From contig NW_006499617.1 in the NCBI RefSeq assembly GCF_000471905.2, positions 2,846,325-2,910,324 of the forward strand: a stretch of DNA of 64,000 nt, read 5' to 3'. Below the pieces are notes generated by a model. The model saw nothing but the letters and a program-made list of their open reading frames with translations. It was not told the origin of the DNA and did no database searches. Within the stretch, counting starts at the first letter, position 1. Every line of letters starts with the position of its first letter. A program made the position numbers and the translations under genes. Below are positions 1 through 12,293 of this stretch, piece after piece. The stretch comes from Amborella trichopoda (Eukaryota; Streptophyta; Magnoliopsida; Amborellales; Amborellaceae).

Positions 1-225
1 CGTCTGGGGGCCTTACTTAAGGGCTTGTAGACCCAGATCCATTGAGGCTTTAAGGGAGAAGAGAGTTTGAGCCACTGGTGGGGGCCTTGCTTTAGGGCTT
101 GTAACTGCAACAACTCATTTTTTTGGTTCTGACAGCTGGGGGCCTTGCTTAAGGGCTTGTAGACCCAGTCAGTCAGAATCCAGGCTTGTCTAGCAGTCGG
201 GGGCCTTGCTCAAGGGCTTTCTTCC
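1..225. repeat. Imperfect direct repeats of about 60 bp, four copies
   Basis: Four copies of a unit built on GGGGGCCTTGCTTAAGGG followed by CTTGTAGACCCAG start near 5, 79, 137 and 198. The spacing is uneven (58-74 bp). A copy in the opposite orientation lies near 3274-3296. The array sits in noncoding retroelement-derived DNA. It contains no recognisable gene. Confidence 0.7.
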
Positions 226-3200
226 CAATCAGTCAGATTTTGTTTGAGGTCTTTTGATGGAGGTCCACGTCTGAGACCATGTTTTGGATAGGTAGCTAAG
301 GAGGCTTTGGTGGGCGTTGCTGCTATGTCCGGTTTGATTTGACAAGAGGGGTACCACATTGGGCCACATCCTGTCGGGTCCAGTCGAGGGCTTTTTGTTG
401 GCCTACCCAAAAAGTCCGGGGCCTGACGGTCAGGGAGGGGCTTTCGCGAGGCGGCCTTGAAAGGGCTCTACTGCTAGTTGCTGTTGGCAGGTTTTGACCT
501 GACTGACAGTTTCTTGCCGCTGGGGACGTTTTTGGTTTTCCTTTGTGGTTTTCTTGTTTTGTTTTGACTTTCTGAGCGTGGGGTCCTTTAGCATGGAGCC
601 CCGTTTTGTCGTTTGAGCAAATTTTCTGACTCTTGGGTCTTTTCATGAATGGACGCAGGCTGTTGGAGTTTTTCTTAAAATCTCTTTTCGGATCTCGATA
701 GCAGGGTACTTGATACCAGGGGGAATATTTCTTGGAATGTGAGCTGAAGCCCCCTATAGAGGCGAGCGCTGAATTAGCCTGCTTATTGGTTCAGGCGCCC
801 TTTCGGGTTTTCACTTAAACGAGGGAAGTGGCGCCGGAAGGCAGTTTTCACCAACTTCCTTTTTATTGGGCTTTTTTACCCATGACTTGGTGGCCATGTC
901 CACCCTTTTTCCAGTTTTACTCACAGTGCTCATTCGGGTTTTTGCCGTACCCCATTTTTATTTATGGATCACTCTTACTCATGGCTTCATGGACATGTCC
1001 GTCCATCATTTTCACTCATGGTACCTGTTTGGTTTGCACTGTGCACCTTTTTTTTGTTTTGTGGGGCGGCGTTTAAGGTCATGCCACCGGGACCTGAGCA
1101 AAGAAGTTTAACGTCATGCAGCCAAGACGTGCACTCTAGTTTAGGGTTATGTAACTTGGACCGTTGTGCTAAGCAGTTTGTCGTCATGCGGTCAGGACGG
1201 GCACTATAATTTAAGGTCTTGAGACTGGGATCAGTGTCGATCAGTTTAAGGTCTTGCAACTGGAACCAGTGTCGAGCAGTTTAAAGTCATGCAACTTGGA
1301 CTATCATCTTACAGTTTAAGGTCATGCGGTTTGGACCATCACTTTGCAGTTTAAGGTCGTATGGTTTGGACCATCACCTTGCAGTTTAAGGTTGTGCAGT
1401 TTCAACCAATGCACAAGGGCGAATGCTTCGGTGGTCAACACACAATGTAGAAGGTGAGCACGACGGCTGAGGTCCTTATTTTAGCCGGTGTGCCTTCATG
1501 CGCATGGCAACTGGGGAGCGCATCGAGTGCACACAGCCGTTAGAGTGTATACGTGTATGGGGCACGTCTAAGGATCGTGTTAGCAGTGGTCTACGGAAGG
1601 AAGATTCGCACGGCAGCTTTTTTACACGTGGGAAACAAACGTTCGAGGGAATCACCGTAGGCTATAAATGACAACCGATGACTAAGATGTGAGGTCCGAG
1701 TCCAGGTTCGGGCTCTAGGTCCAGTATGACTAAGCCCACTGCAATTAAGAGGACATCTCGGGCTCGAGTGCGGGCTCTGTCTTGACTCTACCAGGTCCAA
1801 TATTGGTTGGAGTTTCCCAAGCTCAGGTTCAAGCTTTTTGCCCGACCCAATCTGACCCATTACCGTTTGAAATTCTACCACACCGGGCTTCCAAAACTGC
1901 CCTTAGCCTTTCCAGAAATTGCCTGACGACTTTTGCTGCCCCAATGTCATTTCCCCTGTTGTGAAGGGCATGTTTAGGCAAGGTTGTCTATAAAAATGGT
2001 AAAACATATTTTACACTAAGGAATTTTAACGGTGAGAGGCCTGGCAGAAAGGGGGGAAAAGGCCAAGTTTTCACAAAGGGAACTTGGGTGACCGGGGAGT
2101 TTCGGCCAAGGTTGTAGTTTATCAGGTTTCCGCAGAGGGCCATTCCGGTGACGAGCGCAGTACTCCTGTGGGAACTTGCAAAGGGTACAAGGAGGTATCC
2201 CGGTGGGGCTCCGATAGTGACACAAGGTCGCTACACTGAGCAAGAGGGGTTGCATTGGTCGAGGGTTCTTTGGGGGTTCACCGGTAGTGCAGCCGGTGAT
2301 GGACGTTCTACCTAAGGCGCAGGGAGGCCTCTGCTGGGGCAGCGAGTATGCTGGTGAGGGAAACTCCAATGGGGAGCTGCATAGTGAGTGCCTCAGGGGA
2401 GGAGACTTTGGTGTGTGGCAGGCTAGGGGGTCGCCGGTGAGCCGAAGGTCAAAGGGCAGTCGAAGGGTCAGAGGGTAGACGAAAGGCTGCAGTACATACA
2501 CGTGGGCAGGGACACACGTTGAGAGACAAATGGTCATCGGGGAGAGGCCGTACGTCTTGGGGAGGCCAGGAGTCGTACGGCGATGCACGGTCAGTCGAGG
2601 AGTCACCTGTATCTTGTGTTACGTGCATTTTCATGTGAGGAAACCCATCAAATAGGTGGCTTAGCACAGAGGTGTGTCCGGTGGCCTAGGGAAGCACGCT
2701 CAGCAGTGTGGGGGCGAGATTTCTTGGTAGGCAAGGCATCGAGATGGTTCCTGGAATGGCAGCTATCCTTGTGAATGCACGGAGCGTTGGTCGTTGGTTG
2801 CAAGCTTTAGCGACCGTTCTATGGTGGTCTATACAGCACGAGGCTCAAGGGTTTTGTCAAGTCAATCGAGACGGTGAAGATGGTTTGGCTCGAATTACAA
2901 TGAGAAGTGGATGGCTCGACCTAGATTGCAACAACGGGCCTCCACTTGGACCTCCCATTTGCCTTCCTTAAAGGAGTTCAAGGAAGAACAAGATACCTTT
3001 TTCAAGAGGGTGGAAAAGGTGGAAAAGGCTCTTAGAGGAGGTCGCCTAATCAGGAAGAGGCATAGCTCTGGGGTCAAATCCTTAGATCAGGCCCACCTCC
3101 ACCTTGCTCCTCTTTTGCCACGAGGTTAGCAACGGAGCGGAGACTGATGTAGCTTTCTTTTTTATTATATACATATGCTTGTACACAAATTTTTAAAATG

Positions 3201-3637
3201 GAAATGAAACATCATTTTCTTTTTTGCTTTTTCTTATGCCTCATGCTTCTTCTTGTCTCCTTCTTTTACAGGACTACAAGCCCTTAAGGGCCCTCCTTGT
3301 AGGTACATCTGCCTGATTGTGTGACTTTTGACTAAACGCCCCTTTTTGGTTTTCATTTAAGTCCTTAGGGTATGCGCCATTTCTGGTTTTCATGAGACCT
3401 TGAAAGTTTTTTGGTGGCACTTTTGCTCACGATGCCCTTACGGGTTTTCATCATGCCCTTTCTTTTATCTTGATGATTTTTTACTCATGATAAGTGATGA
3501 TGTTATCATGCCCCATCATTTTTCTTTTCTTTGACATTTTTTCCCATGATGCCCTTCTGGGTTTTCACCATGTCCATCCTTTAATTTCTTGACGATTTTT
3601 GCTCATGAATGCTAGTACCACTATCGTGCCCCGCCAT
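226..3637 (-). mobile_element. Noncoding Tat-type retroelement internal sequence (decayed)
   Basis: No convincing gene is visible. Part of this stretch (about 380-540) resembles 12690-12830. The block 720-1400 is a diverged direct copy of 7840-8330, which lies in the 3' internal sequence next to LTR A. I therefore read the whole stretch as decayed 3'-internal sequence of a minus-strand Tat-type element. The segments 1420-2830 and 3130-3640 hold nothing else I recognise. A 72-codon open frame at 2911-3129 (plus) has a short charged helix-like stretch but no family match that I know. 3470-3630 repeats the phrases CATGATGCCC and GGGTTTTCACC that also occur near 900-950 and 8050-8090. Confidence 0.45.
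1060..1405. repeat. Short-period array with GGTC...GGACC inverted repeats
   Basis: Units of roughly 40-60 bp carry the phrase CAGTTTAAGGTCATGC followed by a short variable stretch and GGACC. In many units GGTC or AGGTC can pair with GGACC or GACCT across a 6-10 base loop. A related array lies at 8220-9110. Confidence 0.6.
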
Positions 3638-4559
3638 TGGTTAGGTGCCTCGAACTTTCCCTCCAGATCAGACTAATCGGGCGGTACTCGTCTCCGATTT
3701 CGGTGAGACCTGAGAGTTTTTTAGATCGCTCTCTTGGGAACCTCATTCGAAAACAACGACAGGTATTACCAACCGATGAGAGAGGAATTTAAGGTGAGTT
3801 CGGAACTTACTCTGGTTGGCTCTTGTAGGCACCATCTTAGATCACGAAGAAGGCCCCCCAGTAGTAAAATTGGCTCAAAATCACCTCCCTTGGCTTGTAT
3901 TCTCTTGTTTCTACAGTCACACAGTTATGGCAAATGTTACAAGCCAGGTGGGTCAAGAGACCACACCTTACCTTCAAGTGAATGTACATAGGTGTGCACA
4001 TTCAAACGATAAGAAGAATGGGAAAATGAAGATTGGGCTAAGAAGAATTCGATCGAGTGGTGAGACCAACGCAATGACCTGACTAGTTGGTAATTGACCT
4101 GTTGTGATAGTAAAATGGGTTCGGTAACTCATACCAGCTCAACAAAGTTACTACTAGATGATTGTACCAATATCGACTAGCTAGACATAATGATTTGTCT
4201 GTCGTGATAATAAAGTGGGCACAATAACTATGACCGGCACGATTAACATTATAGCTAAACGTCAGGACTACCATTGAAGGGGCAATCTCAACCATTCTTG
4301 ATCAAAGGAGAGAGTAAAAGAAAGAAGAGAGATCAGAGAAAGAAAGAAAAGAAGAAAGAGAGACAAGCAGAGAGAAAAGAAGAAGCATAGTAGGATAGAA
4401 AACCATGAGAGAAAAAGAAGAGAGAGAAGGGAAGGAAACGAGGAGGATGCAGACAGGAATGAGAGGAGATGGAAAACTCAGACAACGATGGCTTCTGCTA
4501 ACTGTGAAATACAGAAAGAGGAGAGAGAGAGCATGCAGGCGGTAAAGGACTTACGCCAG

Positions 4560-5130
4560 TTGTGTCATAAGAAAGAGGAGAGGGAAATCTTAGTCGACGA
4601 TGGCTCTCGTCGATTGTGAAAGAAGAAAAGAAAGAGGGAGAAAACCCAACCGACGATAGGCTTGCGCCGGCTGTGACAAAAGAGAAGAAAAAGAGAGGAA
4701 CCCAGCCGGCGCTAGGCTTGCACCGATTGTGATAGAAGAGTAGAAAGAGAGAGAAAACCCAACCGACGATAGGCTTGTGTCGGTTGTGACAGAAGAGAAG
4801 AAAGAGAGAGAAAACCCAGTCGGTGATAGCTTGAGCTGGTTGTGATAGAAGAGAAGAAAGAGAGAGAAAACCCGACCAGTGCTAGGCTAGCACCAGTTGG
4901 ACTAGAAGAGAAGAAAGAGAGAGAACCCAGCCGGTGATAGGCTTGCGTCGGTTGGGCTAAAAGATAAGAAAGAGAGAGAAAACCCGACCGGTGCTAGGCA
5001 TGCGCCAGTTGGGCTAAAAGAGAAGAAAGAGAGAGAAAAACCTGGTCGGCGTTAGGGTTACGCCAGTTGGGCTAGAAGAGAAGAAAGAGAGACAAAAGCC
5101 CGGCCAGCGTTAGGCTTGCGCCTCTTGGGC
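4560..5130 (-). repeat. 57-bp tandem array of hairpin units in LTR A (about 10 copies)
   Basis: Start-to-start distances of the unit, measured at the conserved CCC, are 55-58 bp. Each unit has an AGAGAGAAA-rich spacer (pyrimidine on the sense strand) and an inverted repeat around a TAGGCTTG-like loop. Example stems are CAACCGAC/GTCGGTTG near 4760 and CAGTGC/GCACCAG near 4880. The array lies downstream of the LTR TATA box in the minus direction. Confidence 0.85.
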
Positions 5131-5587
5131 AAAGGCCTGACTCACTGTTCATGTCTCAAGAGCATGAAGGCATCACACCAGGCAATAGGTCTGCCATGTG
5201 TGAATGGAGAAAGATAAGCAGGGAATGAGGGACATGATAGACTAGAGGAGGAAGAGAGAGAGAGATAAAGATGAAACGAAGAGAGAGAAAAAAAGATAGA
5301 TATGAGAAAAGAGGGGAGAGAAAAAGAGATGAGAAAAAGGGGAGAGAGAAAGATATAGATGAGAAAAGAGGGGAGAGAGAAAGATAGAGATGAGAAAAGA
5401 GGAGAGTGAAAGAGAGGAGGAGAGAGAAAAGAGGAGGAGACAAAAAATTACCATACTGAAGGGTATCGCTTTTCTTCTCTCTCCTTTCTCCCTCCAAGAT
5501 GCACCCACGAACTCAAGCAATAAGCAAAATTTTATTGAATCAATGAAAGTTGAACTGAAAGGTCTTTTTACAATGAAGCTTTACATG

Positions 5588-5595
5588 CTTTTATA
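5588..5595 (-). promoter_or_regulatory. TATA box of LTR A
   Basis: TATAAAAG on the minus strand, followed about 55 bp downstream by AATAAA (minus strand, 5531-5536). The same TATA then AATAAA arrangement occurs in LTRs B, C and D, so R is short and the hairpin array falls in U5. Confidence 0.6.
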
Positions 5596-6904
5596 GAATT
5601 GGGCCCAAACATCAGTGGACGCCAAAAAACTACCTAAAATTGAAGATAATTATCATTTAATTAAGTTAAAAGAAATTATTAAAATGGGTGTAAAAGGACT
5701 GTTTTGCCCCTGCCTAACAATGTGTGGAATTCTAGAACAGTCCCTGCTGCTACCTGAAAACTTGCATGATCTTCCATGACTGATCAGGAGTTGTTATGAT
5801 GCCCGTTTGATAAAAAACTGATATTTTTCTTGTAGGGCTAGGCATAGCGATCAATTTGATACCAACTTCGAGCCATGAATCATGTTTTGAGCCATGATCA
5901 TGAGACTTAAATTTTAGATGTATCTTGAAAACATTGGATCGATTGTGTGCTCGTTCCTTGATACTTTTTTTTAGTTTCTTCACTGAATCACACTGAGCTT
6001 GCTGTCATGATCATGTTGCAACAAGCGTGGCTTGATTTCGTGTCCGGATGAAGATTTTGTCGCCTTGATTTTTTGGCCGAAATCTTGAAATCCGACGGTC
6101 AGAATTTACAGCAGTTTCGATGCCCTCATGTGTGAAATCCAATCGTTCATCATACGCAAGGTTCGGACCAAAGATAGCTCGGACCTTACGCACATAATGC
6201 AATTTGTTTCACACCAATCGGGTATGTGAGCGTCATGATTTGGCCACCAGACTGCGGTATGCAGCTACTGAAGTATCTGCAACTTTCTTCACAGATCTAC
6301 AACTTGTCTCTAGTTTTTCTCCCTACTCGGGCATCATCACGGGGCGTACCACATATCGAAAAGCTCGTCTTGATGAGACGAACAGTCTCATAAAATTTGA
6401 GCGCAATTCGAGATTGAAGGAGTGAGATATCGGCCCTGAAAGTCATTGTCCGTTACTGTGAAAAAAACCACCTTTAATGGTGTTTTGGTGTAGGGTGGCC
6501 ACATGGGAATAGTGTGCGGCCTACCCTTTTTCGGTATTTTACCCATAACTTTCTTTTGGAGTGCCCGATTAATTTGAAACTCTATCCATAGGGGTTTCCA
6601 ACCGTGCCGGATCCAATGGTTGTGGTCCCATAGCTATGTGATGCACCGAGAATATAGTTCTAGTAACAGGGTCCATTTCAGTGTGATAGAGGCCAATTTT
6701 TCCGAAATGGTTTCTTTGTGTTCATTGCCCTCGACATACCAGATCGTGATAAAACATCGCAATTGGCCTTTTAGAGTACTTATGAAGATCTTGACCAATT
6801 CTGGAGCCATTCTAAAACTGTCGAAATTTCCACTATTTTGTAGCTTTACTTACTTGTTTCCTCTTTATTCCGCATCAGGGACTAGGGTGCTAAAAGTGCG
6901 TTCA

Positions 6905-9600
6905 AGAAATTTTCCTCCCCGAATGTTGTGCTTCAAGAGAAGCGAGAAGGATGACATTCGAAAAATTTTCTACAACTTTATTACTTTTGTTTCTTCCTAG
7001 CCACAGGATCACATGAACACTAAGGAGATTCACGCAATGATGCAATTAGGATGCTCATACGTGGGGATGCATTGTTCGCAGGTCCATCTATGGAGACTTT
7101 AAGGGGAGAATAAACTTTTTTGAGAGATCTTATCGTTATCGAAGTCCTCACCCTCGTGTGGACTGTTTATGATTCTAAAACTGAGGATTTTGTACAGACC
7201 TTATTAGTTGGAATCAGGCCCATCTGGTAATTGAGTGCCATGTCGAAGGGCATTGTTCCCATTTGGTCTGGGTTTGTGTGTATCCTATGGTGTTAAGCCA
7301 CGTTTCGAGGATTTGGTTTGTTTGTGTGATGAAGGGCCTTTTGTCGGCGTTGTCTGCTTCATGCATCAGTTGTTCTTTGGCATGTAGGGTACCTCAATTT
7401 ATCGTGGTGACCAGCTTTGGGTACCTACCCACTGCTTTGCAGCTACGACAATCATGATCCCCCTCTTCTTTGAGAGTTACTTCAACCCTGATTCCCTCTC
7501 TAAAGTCAAGGCTGAGTCCTTAATGAGTAGGGTACCTCTATTTATCGAGGTGACCAGCTTTGGGTATAACCCCTACCCATTGCTACAACAATCATGATCC
7601 CCCTCTTCTTTGAGAGAGGCTTCAATCGTGATTACCGTTCCAAAATGATAGCTGACTTAACTTTCTTGAGATATCGTCAACATTTTGGGATGTGTTGGTG
7701 ACCTCTTGGGAATGATGCTCTTCTTCATGAGACTTGTCTTTCTTTCTTGGTGAACCTTCTGTCCTTTGAGTCCTTTTTGCAACTGGGCTCAGGTTGTCGG
7801 AATCTTTTCCTTGAAGCTCATATTTTCGGGGTCCTGGTGTTGTGACACCGAGGATTCTTTTCTTTGAGTGTGGGCTGAAGCCGCCTGTTAAGGTGACTGC
7901 TGCGTCAGCCTGTTTATTGGTCCAAGCATCCTTTGCAGATTTTCACTTGAACTTGGGAAGCAGCGCCTTAGGGACGGTTTTCATCAACTTCCATTTTATT
8001 TGGGGCTCTTTTACTCATGACCTTTTGGCCATGTCCACCCTTACTCTTCCATTTTTACTCATGATGCCCATTCGGGTTTTCACCGTGCCCAATGTTTTTA
8101 TTCACATAACTCTTTTACTCATGGTTTTGTGACCATTCCTGTCCATCATTTTTACTCATGGCATTCCCTTGTTAAGGTATACACCATGCCCGTTTATTAC
8201 CTTTTTTTTTTACGAAGGCGTGTTTTTAAGGTCACGCCTTTGGGACCTGTGCGAAGCCTTTTAACGTCATGCGGTCAGGATGTGCACTCTAGTTTAAGGT
8301 GATACAACTGGATTGTAGTGGAGAGGGATGGCAGTTTGTAGAGGGCATGGAGTGAGTATGGTAGTGGTTTTAGCTCACTTTTGGGGAGAGGGCACGAGGC
8401 TACCTATGAAAGATGGATGATGTATGAAAGGTGGGTGACACATGGTGACCCACTAGCATATGACGAGTATAGGTGGCTAGATGGTTCGCCATTTTGTGAG
8501 CACGGGTGAGACTCACTGGGAAATAGTGGGGGATGGTGAAATGAATGGACTCACTAGGGAGGTAGTGAAGGTGGTGCGCTCACACAAACTGGTCGGTTAG
8601 GGAAGACGTACATGAAAATGCATGTAAAAGGTGTGTGCGTGTATGAGGGGGCAGGTTTATGGTCATACCTTCAGGACCTGTGCAAAGTAGTTTATTGTCA
8701 TGTGACCAGGACGTGAACTATGGTTTAGGTTCATATAGCTAGGACCCTGGTTATGCAGTTTTAAAGTTATACCGCTAAGACCATGTAGTTTAAGGTCATG
8801 CAACTAGACCTCCACTACAGTTTATGGTCGTATAGTTTGGACCATGGTGCTAAGCCTTTTAAAGTCATGCAGCTAGGACGTGAATTATAATTTAAAGTCA
8901 TATAGCTCTAACCATGCAGTTTAGGGTCGTGCAGCTAGACCTAGATTGTGCAGTTTTAAGGTCATGCAGCGTGGATTGAGGCTATGCTATTTAGAGTCTT
9001 GCGGCTTGAACTATGCAGTTTAAGGTCGTGCAACTAGACCTCCATTACAGTTTAAAGTCGTGCAACTAGACCGAAGCTGTGCAGTTTATGGTCATGCAAC
9101 ACAGTCCATTGTGTGGGTTACCATGTAGGTGAATCTTCAAAGGGAATAGGTCCATGGATAGCAATCTGACACCCTGGGGATAAAATTGTTAAGGCTATGC
9201 ACAAGTACGAAGCTTTTTAGGTGGAGATGATGGCCCTACGAGGAATGGAAACCTTTGTTGGGGATTAAGAGGGTAAGTGTGGCGCCCTGGGGATAAAAGT
9301 CAGCAAAACCAGATGGGAAGTCCGACTTCATTGGGGAAAAGGGGACAAATGTAGGTCCTTTGTATACTGCAGGACAAAATAACTAGATGTGAGACAGACC
9401 CACTGGGGGTGCAGCAGTAAAAATGACCCTAACCCCGCTGGGGATAATAAGCTGCAGCACGAGTATGACTCTCCTACTGAGGATGAGAAGTCATGACCTC
9501 AACTTGAACGACTTAAGTACCACTTTACTGGGGATAATAGGCTGCAGTCAAGGTGCACTTCACTCGGGATAATAGTAATAGGACACACATGACTTCGAGT
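6905..9600 (-). mobile_element. 3' internal (noncoding) region next to LTR A
   Basis: The segment 6905-7830 matches 12294-12960 beside LTR B, with shared phrases such as TTGTGCTTCAAGAGAAGCG and AAGTCCTCACCCTC. 7840-8330 matches 720-1110. No gag or pol motif is visible in any frame, so this is untranslated 3' internal sequence between pol and the 3' LTR, or a deletion derivative. 7400-7460 and 7500-7620 are an internal duplication around GGTGACCAGCTTTGGGTA. 8330-8690 and 9120-9600 hold nothing recognisable except scattered GGGGATAA phrases at 9176-9580. Confidence 0.55.
8220..9110. repeat. Degenerate array with GGTC...GACC inverted repeats
   Basis: Repeated phrases CAGTTTAAGGTCATGCAGC followed by TAGGACC or TAGACC occur at irregular spacing, mostly 40-60 bp, between 8220 and 8300 and again between 8650 and 9110. 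Most units keep GGTC paired with GACC. It is a longer relative of the array at 1060-1405. Confidence 0.6.
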
Positions 9601-9679
9601 TGGGGTGTGCGACAATAGACTGTTTTAAAACGCATCTGGTGGCAGGCACAACGATCATCACCACTTGAACAATCAATAG

Positions 9680-9955
9680 GTGCTGAGCCCTTCTGAATAT
9701 GTAGTCGGTGCTGAGAATAGCCAACACTATTTCTTTGATCAGTCAGCCGGTGCTGGAGTTGTTAAAAACACAACCGGCACTGAGGATAGCCCTTGTTATT
9801 TCTTGAACACAGCAGGCACTGAGGACAGCCCGTGTTATTTCTTGAACACAACCGGTGCTAGGTCGCTGAACACACAACCGGCATTGGGTCGCTGAGCACA
9901 CGGTCGATGTGGAAGTTATTAACACAGCTGGCGCCGAAGTCACCAACAACACTAC
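9680..9955. repeat. Minisatellite with CCGGCACTGAGGATAGCC units
   Basis: Units of about 45-54 bp share CACTGAGGAYAGCC, TTATTTCTTGAACACA and ACCGGYGCTRGGTCGCTGA phrases. The array abuts the truncated U5 end of LTR B, where homology to the other LTRs stops. Confidence 0.55.
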
Positions 9956-12293
9956 CGGTACACAAGCATGTGCATTCAAAAAGAAAAATAAGAGAAGAAA
10001 GATGGGGGAGAGAAGAATTTGACTGAGCAGGAGGATTAGAGCAGCGACTACGTTGATGAATAATTGGCCTGACGTGGTAGTAAAACAGGCTCGATAACTA
10101 AGATCGACTCACAGGATTACTACTAGATGTCATTACCAGTACCAACTAGCTAGGCACGATGGTTTGTTTTTCATGGCAATAAAGTGAGGCAAGTAATCCT
10201 GACACAACAACATTACGGCTAGATGATAAGACTACCATGAGAGGCTAACCTCAATCCCTCTTAATCGAATGAAAGAGTAAGAGAATGATGGTTATGAGGA
10301 AGGAATAAGGAATGACGTAAGAGAAGAAGGGAATAGAAGGAGGGAGGGAGAAGAAAGGAAGAGAAGAGTTTGAAAGGCAGGAGAATAAAAGAGAGAGAGG
10401 GAAGGAAGAGGCAGTTAGTGCTAGGCATTATCGGCTATGTTTGAAGGAAGAGAGAGAAAATGTAGTCGACGTTAGGCTTCATCGACTGTGTTATACAGAG
10501 AAGATGCAGTCGGTTCTAGGCTTCACCGACTGTGCCTGAAGAAGAGAGTGAAAATGCAGTCAATGCTAGGCTTTGTCGATTATGTCAAAAAAAGAGAGAA
10601 AATGCAATCGATGCTAAGCTTCACCGACTGTGTCAGAAAAAGAGAGAGAAAATGCAGTCGATGCTAAGCTTCACCGACTGTGTTAGATGAAGAGAGAGAA
10701 AATGCAGTCGGTGCTAGGCTTCATCGACTATGTTAAAAGAAGAGAGAGAAAATGCAGTCGGCGTCAAGCTTCACCGATTGTGATGGAAGAGAAGTAAGAG
10801 AGAGAGATCGAGCTGGTGCTAGGCTTATCGACTGTGATAGAAAAGGATAGAGAAATCAATCGATGCTAGGCTTCATCGACTGTAATGAAAAAAATGAAGA
10901 GAGAGAAATTCAACTGGCATTAGGTTTCACCGTCTGCAACAGAAGAGGAGAGAGAGATATATAACCAGCGTTAAGCTTCGCCGTCTGCTTTCAGAAGAGA
11001 AGGAGTGAGAGAGAAATCCAATCGACGTTTGGCTTGACTGACTACAACAAAAGAGAAGGAGAGAGAGAAATCCAACCGGTGCTAGGCTTCACCGACTAGC
11101 TTCAGAAGAGAAGGAGAGAGAGAAATCCAACTGGCACTAAGCTTTGTTGACTTGTTTCAGAAGAGAAGGAGAGAGAGAAATCCAATCGGTGCTAGACTTC
11201 ACCGACTACAACAGAAGAGAAGAGAGAGAAATCCAGTAGACGTTAGGCTTTGTCGATTACAACAGAAGAGAAGGAGAGTGAGAAATCCAGCTGACGCTAG
11301 GCTTCATCGATTGACTTCAAAAGAAGAGAAGGAGATAGAGAAGAGAAGAAGAGAGATAGAGATAGAAGTAAGAAATAGGGGAGGAGAGAGAAAGAGATAG
11401 AGATGAGATAAAAGGGAGGAGAGAGAAAGAGATAAAGATGAGAAAGAGATAAGGATGAGAAAGAGCGGAGGAGAGAGAAAGTTACCTGCTCGAAGGGTAC
11501 CGACCCTTTTCTTCTCTCTCTTCTCTCTCTCTAAGATGTACCTAAGAACTTCAGCAAGAATGGAAATTTTATTGAATCAATGAGAAATGAAACAAAGGTC
11601 CTTACAATTTAGCTTTGCATGTTTATATAGAGTTTGGCTAAAACGTGGGTGTATGCTCAAAACCTAGCTAGAATTGAAGATAATTACAATTTAATTGAAT
11701 TTAAAGAAATTCTAAAAATTGGTGCAAAAAGTTTGTTTTACCCCTGCCTAATAATGTGTGAAATTTCATAACAGTCCTTGCTGATGCTTGAGAACTTGTG
11801 TGATCTTCCGTTGTTGACTCAGAGTTGTTCTGATGTCAGTGTGATCAAAAGATTATTATTTTCTTGTCGGGCAAGGCATGGCGATCATTTTGATACCAAC
11901 TTCAAGCCATGAATCATTTTTTTGAGCCATGATCATGAGACTTGAGTTTTGGATGAATCTTGAAAACATCGGATCGATTGTGTGCCCGTTCCTTGATGTT
12001 TCTTTATGATTTCTTCATTGAATCACATTGAGCATACCGTTATGATCACGTTGCAACAAATTTAGTTTGATTTCGTGTCCGGATGAAGATTTTGTCATCT
12101 TGATTTTTTTATTAGAATCTTGAAATCGGTTTGCCGGAATTTACAGCAGTTTTGATGCCTTCGTGTGTGAAATCCAACCATTCATCATACGGTAGGTTCA
12201 GACAAGAGATAGCCTCGGACCTGATGCATACAATGCAATTGGTTTCGCTGAAATTTTGTGTTCACTGCCTTAGACATGTATGATCACGATGAA
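9956..12293 (-). mobile_element. LTR B, Tat/Ogre-like family, minus, truncated at both ends
   Basis: Homologous to LTR A in the same orientation from about 9956 (TGTGCATTCAAA) to about 12293. It lacks the last 350 or so bases of U5 that D has after the same point. Relative to A it also carries two deletions near its U3 start: one corresponding to about 6213-6706 of A, and one that removes the LTR start and polypurine tract. TATA (TATATAAA, minus, 11622-11629) and AATAAA (minus, 11568-11573) are retained. Sequence to its right is the same 3' internal DNA that flanks LTR A. Confidence 0.7.
10400..11335 (-). repeat. Tandem array of hairpin units in LTR B (about 18 copies)
   Basis: Unit length is about 50-60 bp. 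Each unit has an AGAGAGAAA-rich spacer and an inverted repeat around CTAGGCTTC. Clear stems are AGTCGGT/ACCGACT near 10510 and TCGATG/CATCGA near 10860. Individual units differ in the stem, often on both sides. Confidence 0.85.

Larger units (their letters stand above)
3638..6904 (-). mobile_element. LTR A, Tat/Ogre-like family, minus orientation
   Basis: Read on the minus strand this 3.27-kb segment is homologous along its length to LTR D (56128-58938) and LTR C. It begins near TGAACGC at 6904 and ends CCTAACCA at 3638, the same ending seen in the LTRs of elements E and H. A purine-rich tract (GGGGAGGAAAATTTC, minus strand, 6906-6920) lies one base outside its start, as expected for a polypurine tract next to a 3' LTR. 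Just beyond its end only TGGCG of the expected tRNA-Arg primer site is visible, so it does not look like a functional 5' LTR. It contains a TATA box, a poly(A) signal and a hairpin-unit array, listed separately. There is no coding capacity. Confidence 0.75.

Noticed and set aside
2016-2606. 196-codon minus-strand open frame
   Set aside because: Pro/Leu/Ser-rich, no motif, in noncoding retroelement sequence; probably chance in GC-rich DNA.
10400-11335. CRISPR-like look of regularly spaced repeats with palindromes
   Set aside because: The spacers are themselves repeated purine-rich sequence, not unique, and the context is a eukaryotic LTR with TATA box and poly(A) signal.
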